Shown one piece after another: positions 1 to 7,277 of a stretch of DNA of 59,730 nucleotides. The first letter of the stretch is position 1. Each line of letters starts with the position of its first letter. Under the pieces are notes generated by a model, which was given only the letters and a program-made list of their open reading frames with translations, ran no database searches and had not been told where the DNA came from. Source of the DNA: an uncultured Spirochaetaceae bacterium (lineage in GTDB: Bacteria > Spirochaetota > Spirochaetia > Sphaerochaetales > Sphaerochaetaceae); assembly GCA_944389075.1 (NCBI GenBank), contig CALXLA010000041.1, forward strand, positions 1-59,730, read 5' to 3'. The position numbers and the translations under genes were made by a program.

Positions 1-381
1 CTGAGGACCGACTACTCGGCATATGGCGGATGGGATATATCGCTGATCAAGCTCAATGAGGTGCTTGATGCCATATCCATGTCATATGATGATTTCCTCA
101 GTCTGGCGGATTCAGATGAGATTGAAGTGAGGCCATCTATAGGGCACATACAGAGATTCACGAGGGATGACATCACGGCAGCAATCAGGTCTGCATACAG
201 GGAGGCTGGGATATCGATATCGAAGGCTGCATATATCCTTGATGCTGATGTGAACCATGTGAGGAAAATGCTGCACAGGGATGGGCTGAGGACGATTGCG
301 TTATCGACGATATCGAGGCTCGCATATCCCCTTGGATGGGATGTGTCAGAGGTGTTCAGAAGAGTGGCAGATACGAAGTAA
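1..381 (+). CDS. Helix-turn-helix (XRE-like) protein, 5' end missing
   Basis: The reading frame is open from the first base of the window, so the true start lies outside it; the GTG at 61 is only an internal candidate. The last 70 residues look like a Cro/C1-type helix-turn-helix: an acidic linker, then ITAAIRSAYREAGISISKAA followed by a recognition-helix-like stretch (DADVNHVRKML) and a final ISRLAYPLGWDVSEVF segment. This is the arrangement of small DNA-binding antitoxins or phage-type repressors. No partner toxin is visible because the upstream DNA is not in the window, and the DNA downstream is decayed. Function beyond DNA binding is unknown. Confidence 0.55.
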   Translation: MRTDYSAYGGWDISLIKLNEVLDAISMSYDDFLSLADSDEIEVRPSIGHIQRFTRDDITAAIRSAYREAGISISKAAYILDADVNHVRKMLHRDGLRTIALSTISRLAYPLGWDVSEVFRRVADTK

Positions 382-412
382 CACTTCTATATCCTTTATA
401 TGTAACACTTCT
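378..412. repeat. 11-base direct repeat after the HTH gene
   Basis: GTAACACTTCT occurs at 378-388 and again at 402-412, a 24-base period. The first copy overlaps the stop codon of the HTH gene. It could be a small tandem duplication or a paired binding site. Nothing else here decides between these. Confidence 0.4.
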
Positions 413-458
413 TATTTTAAGAATATGGAGATAGTCAGATATGGGTAGATAATGCATT

Positions 459-656
459 TTATAGCCGGCATAGCACATCATCCGTCTCACTCCTGCTTGC
501 AGGATTAAGCTGTAACTGTCTGACATCTTCTGCTATTTCCATGCAGACATATTCATATGGTTGAAGCGATAGATAATCTGCTATATTTTGCTCTAGAACA
601 TGTGTCTGTCCTATGTTTTTGAGTGATATCCAAACATCAGAACCCGCATGCTCTTT
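459..656 (-). other. Coding-like remnant in a 507-base gap
   Basis: The gap 382-888 holds no convincing intact gene. On the minus strand a 65-codon stretch between a TGA at 657-659 and a TAA at 459-461 reads like real protein (for example QNIADYLSLQPYEYV and CMEIAEDVRQLQ) but has no suitable start or ribosome-binding site. The more upstream minus-strand sequence (660-850) is broken in all frames. The plus-strand frame 623-847 has no ribosome-binding site and low-complexity content, and I do not accept it as a gene. Best reading: the 3' remnant of a lost gene of unknown family. Confidence 0.3.
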
Positions 657-888
657 TCAATCTACTTTCATTCAATTATCTGATGGACACTGGCTTGGAC
701 TCCCATATATTTGATCAGGGAAATGATACAAAATTGATTTCAGTAAAAATATATCTTTCTGCCATATACAGAAAAATCGTCTCGATATTCAGCGAAAATC
801 CACTCCATCAACGTCAGATTGGCACCACAGCACCATATACCCCTTGATTCGATAACGAAAAACCAAATAATTTAAAAAGGGGAATTAC

Positions 889-2058
889 ATGGATATATTT
901 TCAAAATGCAAATCATACACGCTTGCCAAGGAATGCCGTGAGAAGGGAATCTATCCCTACTTTCATGCTCTTGAGTCAAAGCAGGACACAGTAGTAATCA
1001 TGGAAGGAGCTCGACGCATAATGCTCGGCTCAAACAATTACCTCGGGCTGACGATAAACCAGGATGTAATCGATGCAGCTGCCGATGCTGTCAGGAATCT
1101 CGGAACAGGATGCTCAGGCTCCAGGTTCCTGAATGGTACGCTCAAGATGCATCTCGAGCTTGAAGCAGAGCTGTCATCTTTCTTGCACAAAGAAGGCTGC
1201 GTGACTTTCTCTACAGGCTTTCAGTCAAATCTCGGAATCATCAGCTCACTTGTCGGCCTAGGCGATTACGTCCTTTGTGACAGAGAAAATCATGCAAGCA
1301 TATATGACGGATGCCGTCTTTCCATGGGCAAGATGCTCCGTTACCGTCACAGCGACATGGCAGACCTCGAGAAGAAGCTGAAGTCAATCCCGGAAAAAGC
1401 CGGAATCCTCATAGTGACAGATGGTGTCTTCTCAATGAGCGGTGATATCGCGAAGCTTCCTGAGATCTGCGATCTTGCCGAGAAGTATGGTGCGAGAGTC
1501 ATGGTTGATGACGCACACGGTCTTGGTGTCATCGGAGAAGGCGGCAGAGGAACAGCAAGCCACTTCGGACTTGAGGACAAGGTCGATGTGATAATGGGAA
1601 CTTTCTCAAAGTCGCTTGCAAGCCTTGGAGGATACATGGCGGCATCTGAAGTCGTGTGCGAGTATGTAAGGCACAATTCAAGACCATTCATCTTCTCAGC
1701 ATCCATGACTCCGGCGACATGTGCCGCAGCCCTCGCTGCGCTGAGACATCTTGAGGCTCATCCTGAACTGCCAAAGCAGCTTATGGCAATTACTGAATAT
1801 GCGAGGAAAGGCTTCATAAGCAGAGGAATTCCGATAAAGGAAACTGATGCTCCTATAATTCCAATATACACAAACAGCATGGAGAACACTCTGATAAAGG
1901 CAAAGCAGCTCTATGATCACGGGGTATTCGTGAATTCTGTACTGCCTCCTGCTGTGGCTCCTAATGAGTGTATGCTTAGGACAAGCTATATGGCTACGCT
2001 AACAAAAGAGCTTATAGATGAGGCCCTGGATATCTTCGTTGAGGTTTTCGCAAACTGA
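889..2058 (+). CDS. Alpha-oxoamine synthase, serine palmitoyltransferase-like
   Basis: PLP-dependent enzyme of the AONS/KBL/SPT family, which condenses an amino acid with an acyl-CoA. At 389 residues it is full length. The PLP lysine is K241 in GTFSKSLASLGG; VDDAHGLG (about 206-213) supplies the Asp that contacts the PLP ring, and H135 in ENHAS is the stacking histidine. The segment GTGCSGSRFLNGT (72-84) is the form I associate with Bacteroidetes-type serine palmitoyltransferases rather than 2-amino-3-ketobutyrate ligase (KBL). An AAAAAGGGGA ribosome-binding site precedes the ATG. The gene stands alone, with no biotin or threonine-degradation neighbours, and ends in its own terminator, which fits sphingolipid or related lipid synthesis. 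AONS or KBL activity cannot be excluded from sequence alone. Confidence 0.75.
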   Translation: MDIFSKCKSYTLAKECREKGIYPYFHALESKQDTVVIMEGARRIMLGSNNYLGLTINQDVIDAAADAVRNLGTGCSGSRFLNGTLKMHLELEAELSSFLHKEGCVTFSTGFQSNLGIISSLVGLGDYVLCDRENHASIYDGCRLSMGKMLRYRHSDMADLEKKLKSIPEKAGILIVTDGVFSMSGDIAKLPEICDLAEKYGARVMVDDAHGLGVIGEGGRGTASHFGLEDKVDVIMGTFSKSLASLGGYMAASEVVCEYVRHNSRPFIFSASMTPATCAAALAALRHLEAHPELPKQLMAITEYARKGFISRGIPIKETDAPIIPIYTNSMENTLIKAKQLYDHGVFVNSVLPPAVAPNECMLRTSYMATLTKELIDEALDIFVEVFAN

Positions 2059-2089
2059 TTGGTGCAAGACATTTCATTCACAGGATTAC

Positions 2090-2110
2090 GCCCTTCACAA
2101 TCTGAAGGGC
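2090..2110 (+). terminator. Hairpin terminator after the oxoamine synthase
   Basis: GCCCTTCA pairs with TGAAGGGC around a five-base loop, followed by TTTCATT. It lies 31 bases past the stop codon and separates this gene from the convergent priA end. Confidence 0.7.
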
Positions 2111-2241
2111 TTTCATTACATCAATGAGAAAGCCTTCACTGAACACTTAAAGTCTGCAAGGAATGGAGATGGAGGATTTCCCGATAACAAGCGGACAGGC
2201 TCAGCATTTCACTTGCAGAAACAAAATCCGCAAAGCACAGC

Positions 2242-4203
2242 TCACATCAGAGAAACAGGATCCGTATCGATCTCCATATACATTGAGGATGGAACCGAAA
2301 AGCGTGAGATGACAAGTGAGGCGAAGTACAGAAGGCGTGCGATATTCCCTGAACGCAGAAGCACATGATAGCGGTAATACAGGGCTTTCCTCTCTATGGG
2401 GCATGGAGTGGCAGAGAATATCTCAAGATCCTCGTCATCTCCGGCAATCGATACCGCTATATTCTCAAGCTCCTCGGCCTTTTCCCTGACCATATCCTCG
2501 TTCTTCCCTCTTATCGTGATATCAATCAGACGCGAGAAAGGAGGGAACAGTGTCTCCTTCCTGAGCTTCATCTCCTTCCGGTAGAATCCCTCAAGATCAT
2601 TATCGGCAGCGGCGGATACTGCAGGAGAGAAAGGCTGTGTCGTCTGTATTATGACAAGACCATCGTCACGATAACGCCCTGCCCTGCCTGCAACTTGATG
2701 CAGGAGATCGAATGTGCGTTCTGAAGCCCTGAAATCAGGAATCATCAAGGAAGAATCTGCATTGAGGACTCCCACAAGCGATACAAGGGGAAAATTCAGC
2801 CCCTTGGCAATCATCTGCGTCCCGAGAAGTATATCTATATCGCCATTTCTGAATGCCTGCAGGATCCGGTGCATCTCATCCTTCGATGAGCTGACGGCAT
2901 CCGCATCGAGACGCGCTATCCGGGCAGAAGGGAAAAGAGCCCTGGCCTCCTCCTCAATGTTCTCTGTCCCGAAGCCACGAGGCACAAGATCATAGGACCC
3001 GCATTCCGGACATACCCTGACAGCAGGCATATTATATCCGCATGTATGGCAATACAGCCTGTTGTCCTTCTTATGATAAGTCATGGAGACAGAACAGTTC
3101 GGACAGGTTATCACATGACCGCAAACAGAGCATGAGTAGCCATATGTGTAACCTCTCCTGTTCAGGAAGAGAAGCACTGTCTTCTTCTCTTCCAGTGTCC
3201 TCCTTATCTCCTTCTCAAGCTCTGCTGTTATGTTTCTCTTTGAGCCAAGGGTATTGACGACTCTTATCTTAGGGTATTTCCCGTTTCCCACTCTCTCCGG
3301 AAGATCTATTCTGTGGATCTGATGCTCCATCATCATCTTCCAGGCCTCCATCGAAGGAGTCGCAGAACCCATTATGAACTCAGCGCCAAGCTCGGAAGCT
3401 CTGTACTGAGCGACCTGACGCGCATGATAGCGCGGTGCATTATCGGCTTTGTATGATGTCTCATGCTCCTCATCCAGAATGATCAGCTTAAGATTCCTGA
3501 ATGGGGCGAACACACTGCTTCTTGCGCCGATCACGAGATCGACATCCCCTTTCGCGGCCTCATTCCATGCCTTGAGGCGCTGCGATGGAGTGAGATTCGA
3601 ATGAATGATGGCGACACGTCCGCCAAATCGCTCATAGACCTCATCGGAAAGCTGCTCAGTAAGCGTTATCTCCGGAACCATGTAAAGGACCTGCCCACCT
3701 TGGCTTATCACATCCTCCGCACGCCTCAGATAAACCTCGCTTTTGCCTGAACCAGTTATCCCGAAGAGATAATATACCCTGCTGCTTCCCTCCCTTATCT
3801 CCCTGAGTGCATTCTCCTGGGATGAGGAAAGATGCTCTATCGCCCTGAATGATGCAGGCTCAAAGAAAGGGTCCATCTCGCTTTCCCTCTTCCCTGAAGG
3901 AATCATGGCGGAAAGACAGATGCCTGTCGCGGTAAAATACATCTTATGCATCCACTTCGCGATCCTAAGCTGCTCTGGCGTGAAAACAGGCTCCTTATCG
4001 ACTATGCGATCAATGCTCCTGATCTCATATCCACCTTCAGGCTTCTGATCAGATACAAGGATCACATAACCTGTCATCTTCCGCTTGCCAAAGGGAACTA
4101 TGACACGCTTGCCGAAGGCAATGGCTGACGCCTGGGCATCTGGAACAGAATATGTCCAGGATTCCCCGACGGGTACCGCAAGAAGAACTTCAGCGTACAG
4201 CAT
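2242..4203 (-). CDS. priA: Primosomal protein N' (replication restart helicase PriA)
   Basis: 3'-to-5' superfamily-2 helicase that recognises stalled forks and reloads the replisome. Seen in order: an N-terminal fork-binding region, Walker A GITGSGKS (about 148-155), DEEH box (LDEEHETSY), a zinc-binding region with paired cysteines (CSVCGH, CPNC, CHTCG, CPECG), then GTQMIAKGLNFP and the HQVAGRAGR motif VI. At about 653 residues it is somewhat shorter than the E. coli protein but complete. I chose the ATG at 4203, ten bases after GGGGAG; an in-frame TTG at 4212 sits too close to that site. The start overlaps the end of the upstream UDG-like gene, so the two are probably co-transcribed as the last genes of the cdaA-truA cluster. 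Confidence 0.95.
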   Translation of the reverse strand: MLYAEVLLAVPVGESWTYSVPDAQASAIAFGKRVIVPFGKRKMTGYVILVSDQKPEGGYEIRSIDRIVDKEPVFTPEQLRIAKWMHKMYFTATGICLSAMIPSGKRESEMDPFFEPASFRAIEHLSSSQENALREIREGSSRVYYLFGITGSGKSEVYLRRAEDVISQGGQVLYMVPEITLTEQLSDEVYERFGGRVAIIHSNLTPSQRLKAWNEAAKGDVDLVIGARSSVFAPFRNLKLIILDEEHETSYKADNAPRYHARQVAQYRASELGAEFIMGSATPSMEAWKMMMEHQIHRIDLPERVGNGKYPKIRVVNTLGSKRNITAELEKEIRRTLEEKKTVLLFLNRRGYTYGYSCSVCGHVITCPNCSVSMTYHKKDNRLYCHTCGYNMPAVRVCPECGSYDLVPRGFGTENIEEEARALFPSARIARLDADAVSSSKDEMHRILQAFRNGDIDILLGTQMIAKGLNFPLVSLVGVLNADSSLMIPDFRASERTFDLLHQVAGRAGRYRDDGLVIIQTTQPFSPAVSAAADNDLEGFYRKEMKLRKETLFPPFSRLIDITIRGKNEDMVREKAEELENIAVSIAGDDEDLEIFSATPCPIERKALYYRYHVLLRSGNIARLLYFASLVISRFSVPSSMYMEIDTDPVSLM

Positions 4204-4858
4204 CAAGGCCAAGCTCCCCTCTTATGAAGACAAGATTATCCCATATGCTCTTCCTCAGATTCCTGTCCTCGCTGTACTCAGCCGGAGAATATGTGACATA
4301 GAGGGGAATATGATTGACAGTGAACCTTCTCTGGAGATATGCACTGTCGCCGCCTCTGTCTCCCAGCATGTATCTGGCACCATTCATGCCCATGAGCACG
4401 ATAGCGCCCGGCGCAATATCCACAAGTTCCTTTCTTATATATGGCTTACAGCAATCCGCGGACTCTCTGCTCCACTCTCCCGGACACTTCATCAGAGTCG
4501 TAAGCGCCCATTCGCCTTCACGGAGCTTAAGGCTGTCTCGCCAGAACGCGCTGAAAACAGAAATGGACTGCGGGCTGAATATCATATCGCCTTCAGGACT
4601 TTCCGTGATGAAAAGGACCTTAGGTGCTTTCTTGACAACAGGATGAGCAAAGGTGTTCCTGTCAAAACAGAGCTTGCACAGATGGCATGCAGCTACTGTG
4701 CGATAGAAATCATCTTCCTTTCTCTCCACATCAGCTTCTGGCTGGGAAAGCGTGTATTCTTCCGGACTTATAACCTCAGCAAGAGGATCGGAGACGACAA
4801 CACGCTCTGCATCATCTATAAGCTGCATAAGGTAACCACGTTCAGCACTGCCCTGCAT
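4190..4858 (-). CDS. Uracil-DNA glycosylase superfamily protein (family 4-like)
   Basis: Family-4 UDGs are Fe-S enzymes that excise uracil from DNA. Four cysteines match their spacing style: CHLCKLC near the N-terminus, KCPGEW, and CCKPYIRKEL followed by PGAIVLMGMNGA. The usual catalytic GE(A)PG loop appears as ITESPEGD, and the usual HPS loop as TYSPAEY, so both active-site motifs are altered. The ATG at 4858 follows GAGGA by five bases and overlaps the end of truA, so translational coupling is likely; a longer form from 4894 has no comparable site. It may be a divergent UDG or a non-catalytic Fe-S relative. Confidence 0.65.
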   Translation of the reverse strand: MQGSAERGYLMQLIDDAERVVVSDPLAEVISPEEYTLSQPEADVERKEDDFYRTVAACHLCKLCFDRNTFAHPVVKKAPKVLFITESPEGDMIFSPQSISVFSAFWRDSLKLREGEWALTTLMKCPGEWSRESADCCKPYIRKELVDIAPGAIVLMGMNGARYMLGDRGGDSAYLQRRFTVNHIPLYVTYSPAEYSEDRNLRKSIWDNLVFIRGELGLDAVR

Positions 4859-5690
4859 ATCTATCCTCGAACCATCTGTATTTTTCCTCATCATAGCTCA
4901 CATCGGCAAGATAGAGTCCATCTGATGGTGCTGTCTTCAAAGCCAGGGTCCTGTCCTTCGCATCAAGCCTGGAGACAAATGATACGGCGTCCTCGCCTTT
5001 CAGGGCCGCCTCAAGCATCGTACCTGTCATGCTTCTTACCTGATGATAGAGGAAAGCATTTCCCGCGACTCTGTACCTGAGCACATCAAAGCCATACAGA
5101 TCTTTCATGATATCCCAGGAAGAGAGATAGATGTCACGGAACTTCGATTCAGAAATATCCTTGCTGGATGCGAATGTCGTGAAGTCATGGGTTCCCTCGA
5201 TTGCCGATGCATAGCTGTTGAGCACGTCGATATCAGGGAATCTCTTCACCTGCGTGATATGCCTGCTGTCAAAGGGAAGCATATCCTTCTCTTCCTTTAT
5301 AAGATACCAGTATTCCCTTGACTGCGTCGAAAAGCGCGCATGAAAACCTTCAGGAGCCTCTCCGGAATAAAGCACGCGTATCGATCTGGGAAGCCTGGTA
5401 TTGAATATCATGCGGTACTTCTCAGGACTGATCGAAAGAGGCGTATCGAAATGGCAGCCCTGCCGGAGCGCATGGACCCCGCTGTCGGTACGTCCAGACC
5501 CATATACCTGGATATCCTCTTCTGCAAGAGATGAGATCACCTCGGAAAGCCTGTCCTGGACCGCACATCCATCTCCCTGACTCTGCCATCCATGGAAATC
5601 AGAGCCATCATAGGATACAAACATCATTATGCGTTTCCAGCCATCCGCTGGCCCAGCCCACTCCTGAGGCCTTTTCCAGTCAGATCTCAT
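4842..5690 (-). CDS. truA: tRNA pseudouridine(38-40) synthase TruA
   Basis: Converts uridines 38-40 of the tRNA anticodon arm to pseudouridine. The catalytic aspartate is D69 in SGRTDSGVHA, and the N-terminal SYDGSDFHGWQ strand is the family signature. FLYHQVRSMTGTML near the C-terminus is the conserved RNA-binding/active-site strand. The ATG at 5690, six bases after GGTGG, is preferred over a TTG at 5696. It overlaps acpS by 11 bases, so it belongs to the same transcript. Length is normal. Confidence 0.95.
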   Translation of the reverse strand: MRSDWKRPQEWAGPADGWKRIMMFVSYDGSDFHGWQSQGDGCAVQDRLSEVISSLAEEDIQVYGSGRTDSGVHALRQGCHFDTPLSISPEKYRMIFNTRLPRSIRVLYSGEAPEGFHARFSTQSREYWYLIKEEKDMLPFDSRHITQVKRFPDIDVLNSYASAIEGTHDFTTFASSKDISESKFRDIYLSSWDIMKDLYGFDVLRYRVAGNAFLYHQVRSMTGTMLEAALKGEDAVSFVSRLDAKDRTLALKTAPSDGLYLADVSYDEEKYRWFEDRYAGQC

Positions 5691-6024
5691 CGGCAACCAC
5701 CATAGCTACGGCATACTCCTTCTCATGGGAAATGGAGAGATGGAATGACAGTCCCTCTGCAGCAGAAGCCGCTTTTCCCGACAAGCTGAAATAAGGACGT
5801 CCGAGCTCATCGCTCCTGACTGTTATGTCCCTCATCGAAAAGCCCCTGATTCCTGTACCGATAGCTTTTGAAAATGCTTCCTTGGCAGCAAAGCGGGATG
5901 CCGCATACTCCGGAGTGATTATCTCCATGAGCTCATCATCTGAAAGAAAGCGCTCATAAAAGCGCTTCTCCCGCCCCTCCATTCGCCTGCATTCTACGAT
6001 ATCTACGCCGATGCCGCGGATCAT
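5680..6024 (-). CDS. acpS: Holo-[acyl-carrier-protein] synthase
   Basis: Transfers 4'-phosphopantetheine from CoA to the serine of acyl carrier protein. At 114 residues it has the size of the small trimeric AcpS type. The signatures are GIGVDIVECRRME at the N-terminus (Mg-binding Asp) and RFAAKEAFSKAIGTGI in the middle (Mg/CoA-binding Glu-Ala-x-x-Lys region), with LSISHEKEYAVA near the end. It overlaps the YbbR gene by four bases and truA by 11. Linkage to the cdaA-ybbR pair is a common arrangement in spirochaetes and firmicutes. Confidence 0.95.
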   Translation of the reverse strand: MIRGIGVDIVECRRMEGREKRFYERFLSDDELMEIITPEYAASRFAAKEAFSKAIGTGIRGFSMRDITVRSDELGRPYFSLSGKAASAAEGLSFHLSISHEKEYAVAMVVADEI

Positions 6025-6419
6025 ACAGGATTCTCGAAAAGGATCCTCACCGTCGAAGGAGATGCTGAGATATCAAGGCCATCCGATGTGAAGATATCAT
6101 GATCGTACTCAAGCATGACAGGAACTCTTGCGATACCTGGCTCGTCGATTAATGAGAAGTCCGCATATGCCTTTATCTCATCAGGATTGACGAGATAGAT
6201 AATCGAATCAGGTCCTGTGATAGCTACTTCCACGGTATCCGGGACAAGCGATGCAGGCTCAAGCCCTTCAGGAAGCGCAACCTCAAGCGGAAGTATCACG
6301 ACTCTGTCATTGATATTGAAAATCCTTACGGAAAGAACGATGAACATCGCGAGAAGCAGCGACAGAATCTTCGGTATCCAGTTTGAGAGAATAGATGAAA
6401 GCACTTTATTCTGCTTCAT
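6021..6419 (-). CDS. YbbR-domain protein, CdaR-like partner of the cyclase
   Basis: A short (132-residue) envelope protein with one N-terminal transmembrane helix (about 13-31, WIPKILSLLLAMFIVLSV) followed by extracytoplasmic beta-rich YbbR sequence: LPLEVALPEGLEP, VEVAITGPDSIIY, AYADFSLIDEPG and a final VRILFEN. Classical CdaR proteins carry three or four YbbR domains; this one holds about one. It overlaps the cyclase gene by 14 bases, and in other bacteria CdaR binds and regulates CdaA. That role is inferred here from gene order. Confidence 0.8.
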   Translation of the reverse strand: MKQNKVLSSILSNWIPKILSLLLAMFIVLSVRIFNINDRVVILPLEVALPEGLEPASLVPDTVEVAITGPDSIIYLVNPDEIKAYADFSLIDEPGIARVPVMLEYDHDIFTSDGLDISASPSTVRILFENPV

Positions 6420-7224
6420 TCTGTCCCTCCTTTGCCGCTATTTCAGGAAGTACGTCCTTATAGCTGAAGAGCGACAGCAATGTCCTCTTTATCGTTGCAT
6501 TCGAGAGGTTGTAGTAGATGTTCGCATTATATGCCAGCGAAATGGCACCAGTCTCCTCAGATACGACAAGCACGATGGCATCGGATTCCTCGGCAAGGCC
6601 AAGAGCCGCCCTGTGCCTTGTTCCGAACGTAGCTTTGATACCTTTCTGTTCAGAAAGCGGAAGATAGCATGCAGCGAATGCTATGCGTCCTCCGGATATC
6701 ACGGCAGCTCCATCATGAAGCGGGGTATCATGGTCGAATATCGTAAGGAGGAGCGTGGATGAAAGATCCGCATTCAGCTTGGTTCCGGAATCGAGTATCG
6801 ACTGTATGTCAGTGTGACGTGGGAAGACTATCAGCGCTCCTCTCTTTTTCTCGACAAGTATATTGCAGGCATTCAGAATCGAATCGATCTGATCGCTTGT
6901 CGTCTGCCCGCCTATGCGGAAGAGCCTGGTCTTCTTCATGAACGAATTCGAGAATGCGCGCCGCAGCTCAGGATGATAGAAGACGCACAGGAGCATCAGG
7001 AACGGGGTAATGAATATCTTGATGAGATAGGTGATGACACTGAGCGAAAAGACTGTAGAAAGGAGATAGACAAGCGCGACAGCGAAGAGAATCAATATGA
7101 TCTCAGTCGCTTTCGTATCTGCAATAGCAAGATATATCCTGTAGAGCACGAAGCTCAGCAGTCCTATCTCGACAATGATGCGTATGATTTCCGCAATATC
7201 AAGTCCTTCGGGAATCGCGAACAA
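6406..7224 (-). CDS. cdaA: Diadenylate cyclase (DisA_N domain), CdaA type
   Basis: Makes cyclic di-AMP from two ATP. Three N-terminal transmembrane helices fall within residues 12-82, followed by the cyclase domain with DGA at 171-173 (LHDGAAV) and RHR at 203-205 (GTRHRAALG), the two catalytic signatures. It is the first gene of the cdaA-ybbR-acpS-truA-udg-priA run. The start is a TTG ten bases after AAGGAGG. Length (272) is typical. It indicates that this organism uses c-di-AMP; no phosphodiesterase is in the window. Confidence 0.93.
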   Translation of the reverse strand: MFAIPEGLDIAEIIRIIVEIGLLSFVLYRIYLAIADTKATEIILILFAVALVYLLSTVFSLSVITYLIKIFITPFLMLLCVFYHPELRRAFSNSFMKKTRLFRIGGQTTSDQIDSILNACNILVEKKRGALIVFPRHTDIQSILDSGTKLNADLSSTLLLTIFDHDTPLHDGAAVISGGRIAFAACYLPLSEQKGIKATFGTRHRAALGLAEESDAIVLVVSEETGAISLAYNANIYYNLSNATIKRTLLSLFSYKDVLPEIAAKEGQNEAE

Positions 7225-7277
7225 CGGACCAGTTCCTCCTTCTATAAATCGTACTTGTTTTCATGGCATTTGTCATC

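Noticed and set aside
623-847. A 74-codon plus-strand frame before the oxoamine synthase
   Set aside because: No ribosome-binding site and no family; its content looks like chance translation of decayed AT-rich DNA.
2018-2368. Plus-strand frame overlapping the ends of the oxoamine synthase and priA
   Set aside because: It crosses a good terminator hairpin and is antisense to the priA C-terminus; it encodes nothing recognisable.
4085-5080. A 331-codon open frame on the plus strand
   Set aside because: It lies opposite priA, the UDG-like gene and truA, all with clear motifs; it has no recognisable domain and no ribosome-binding site.
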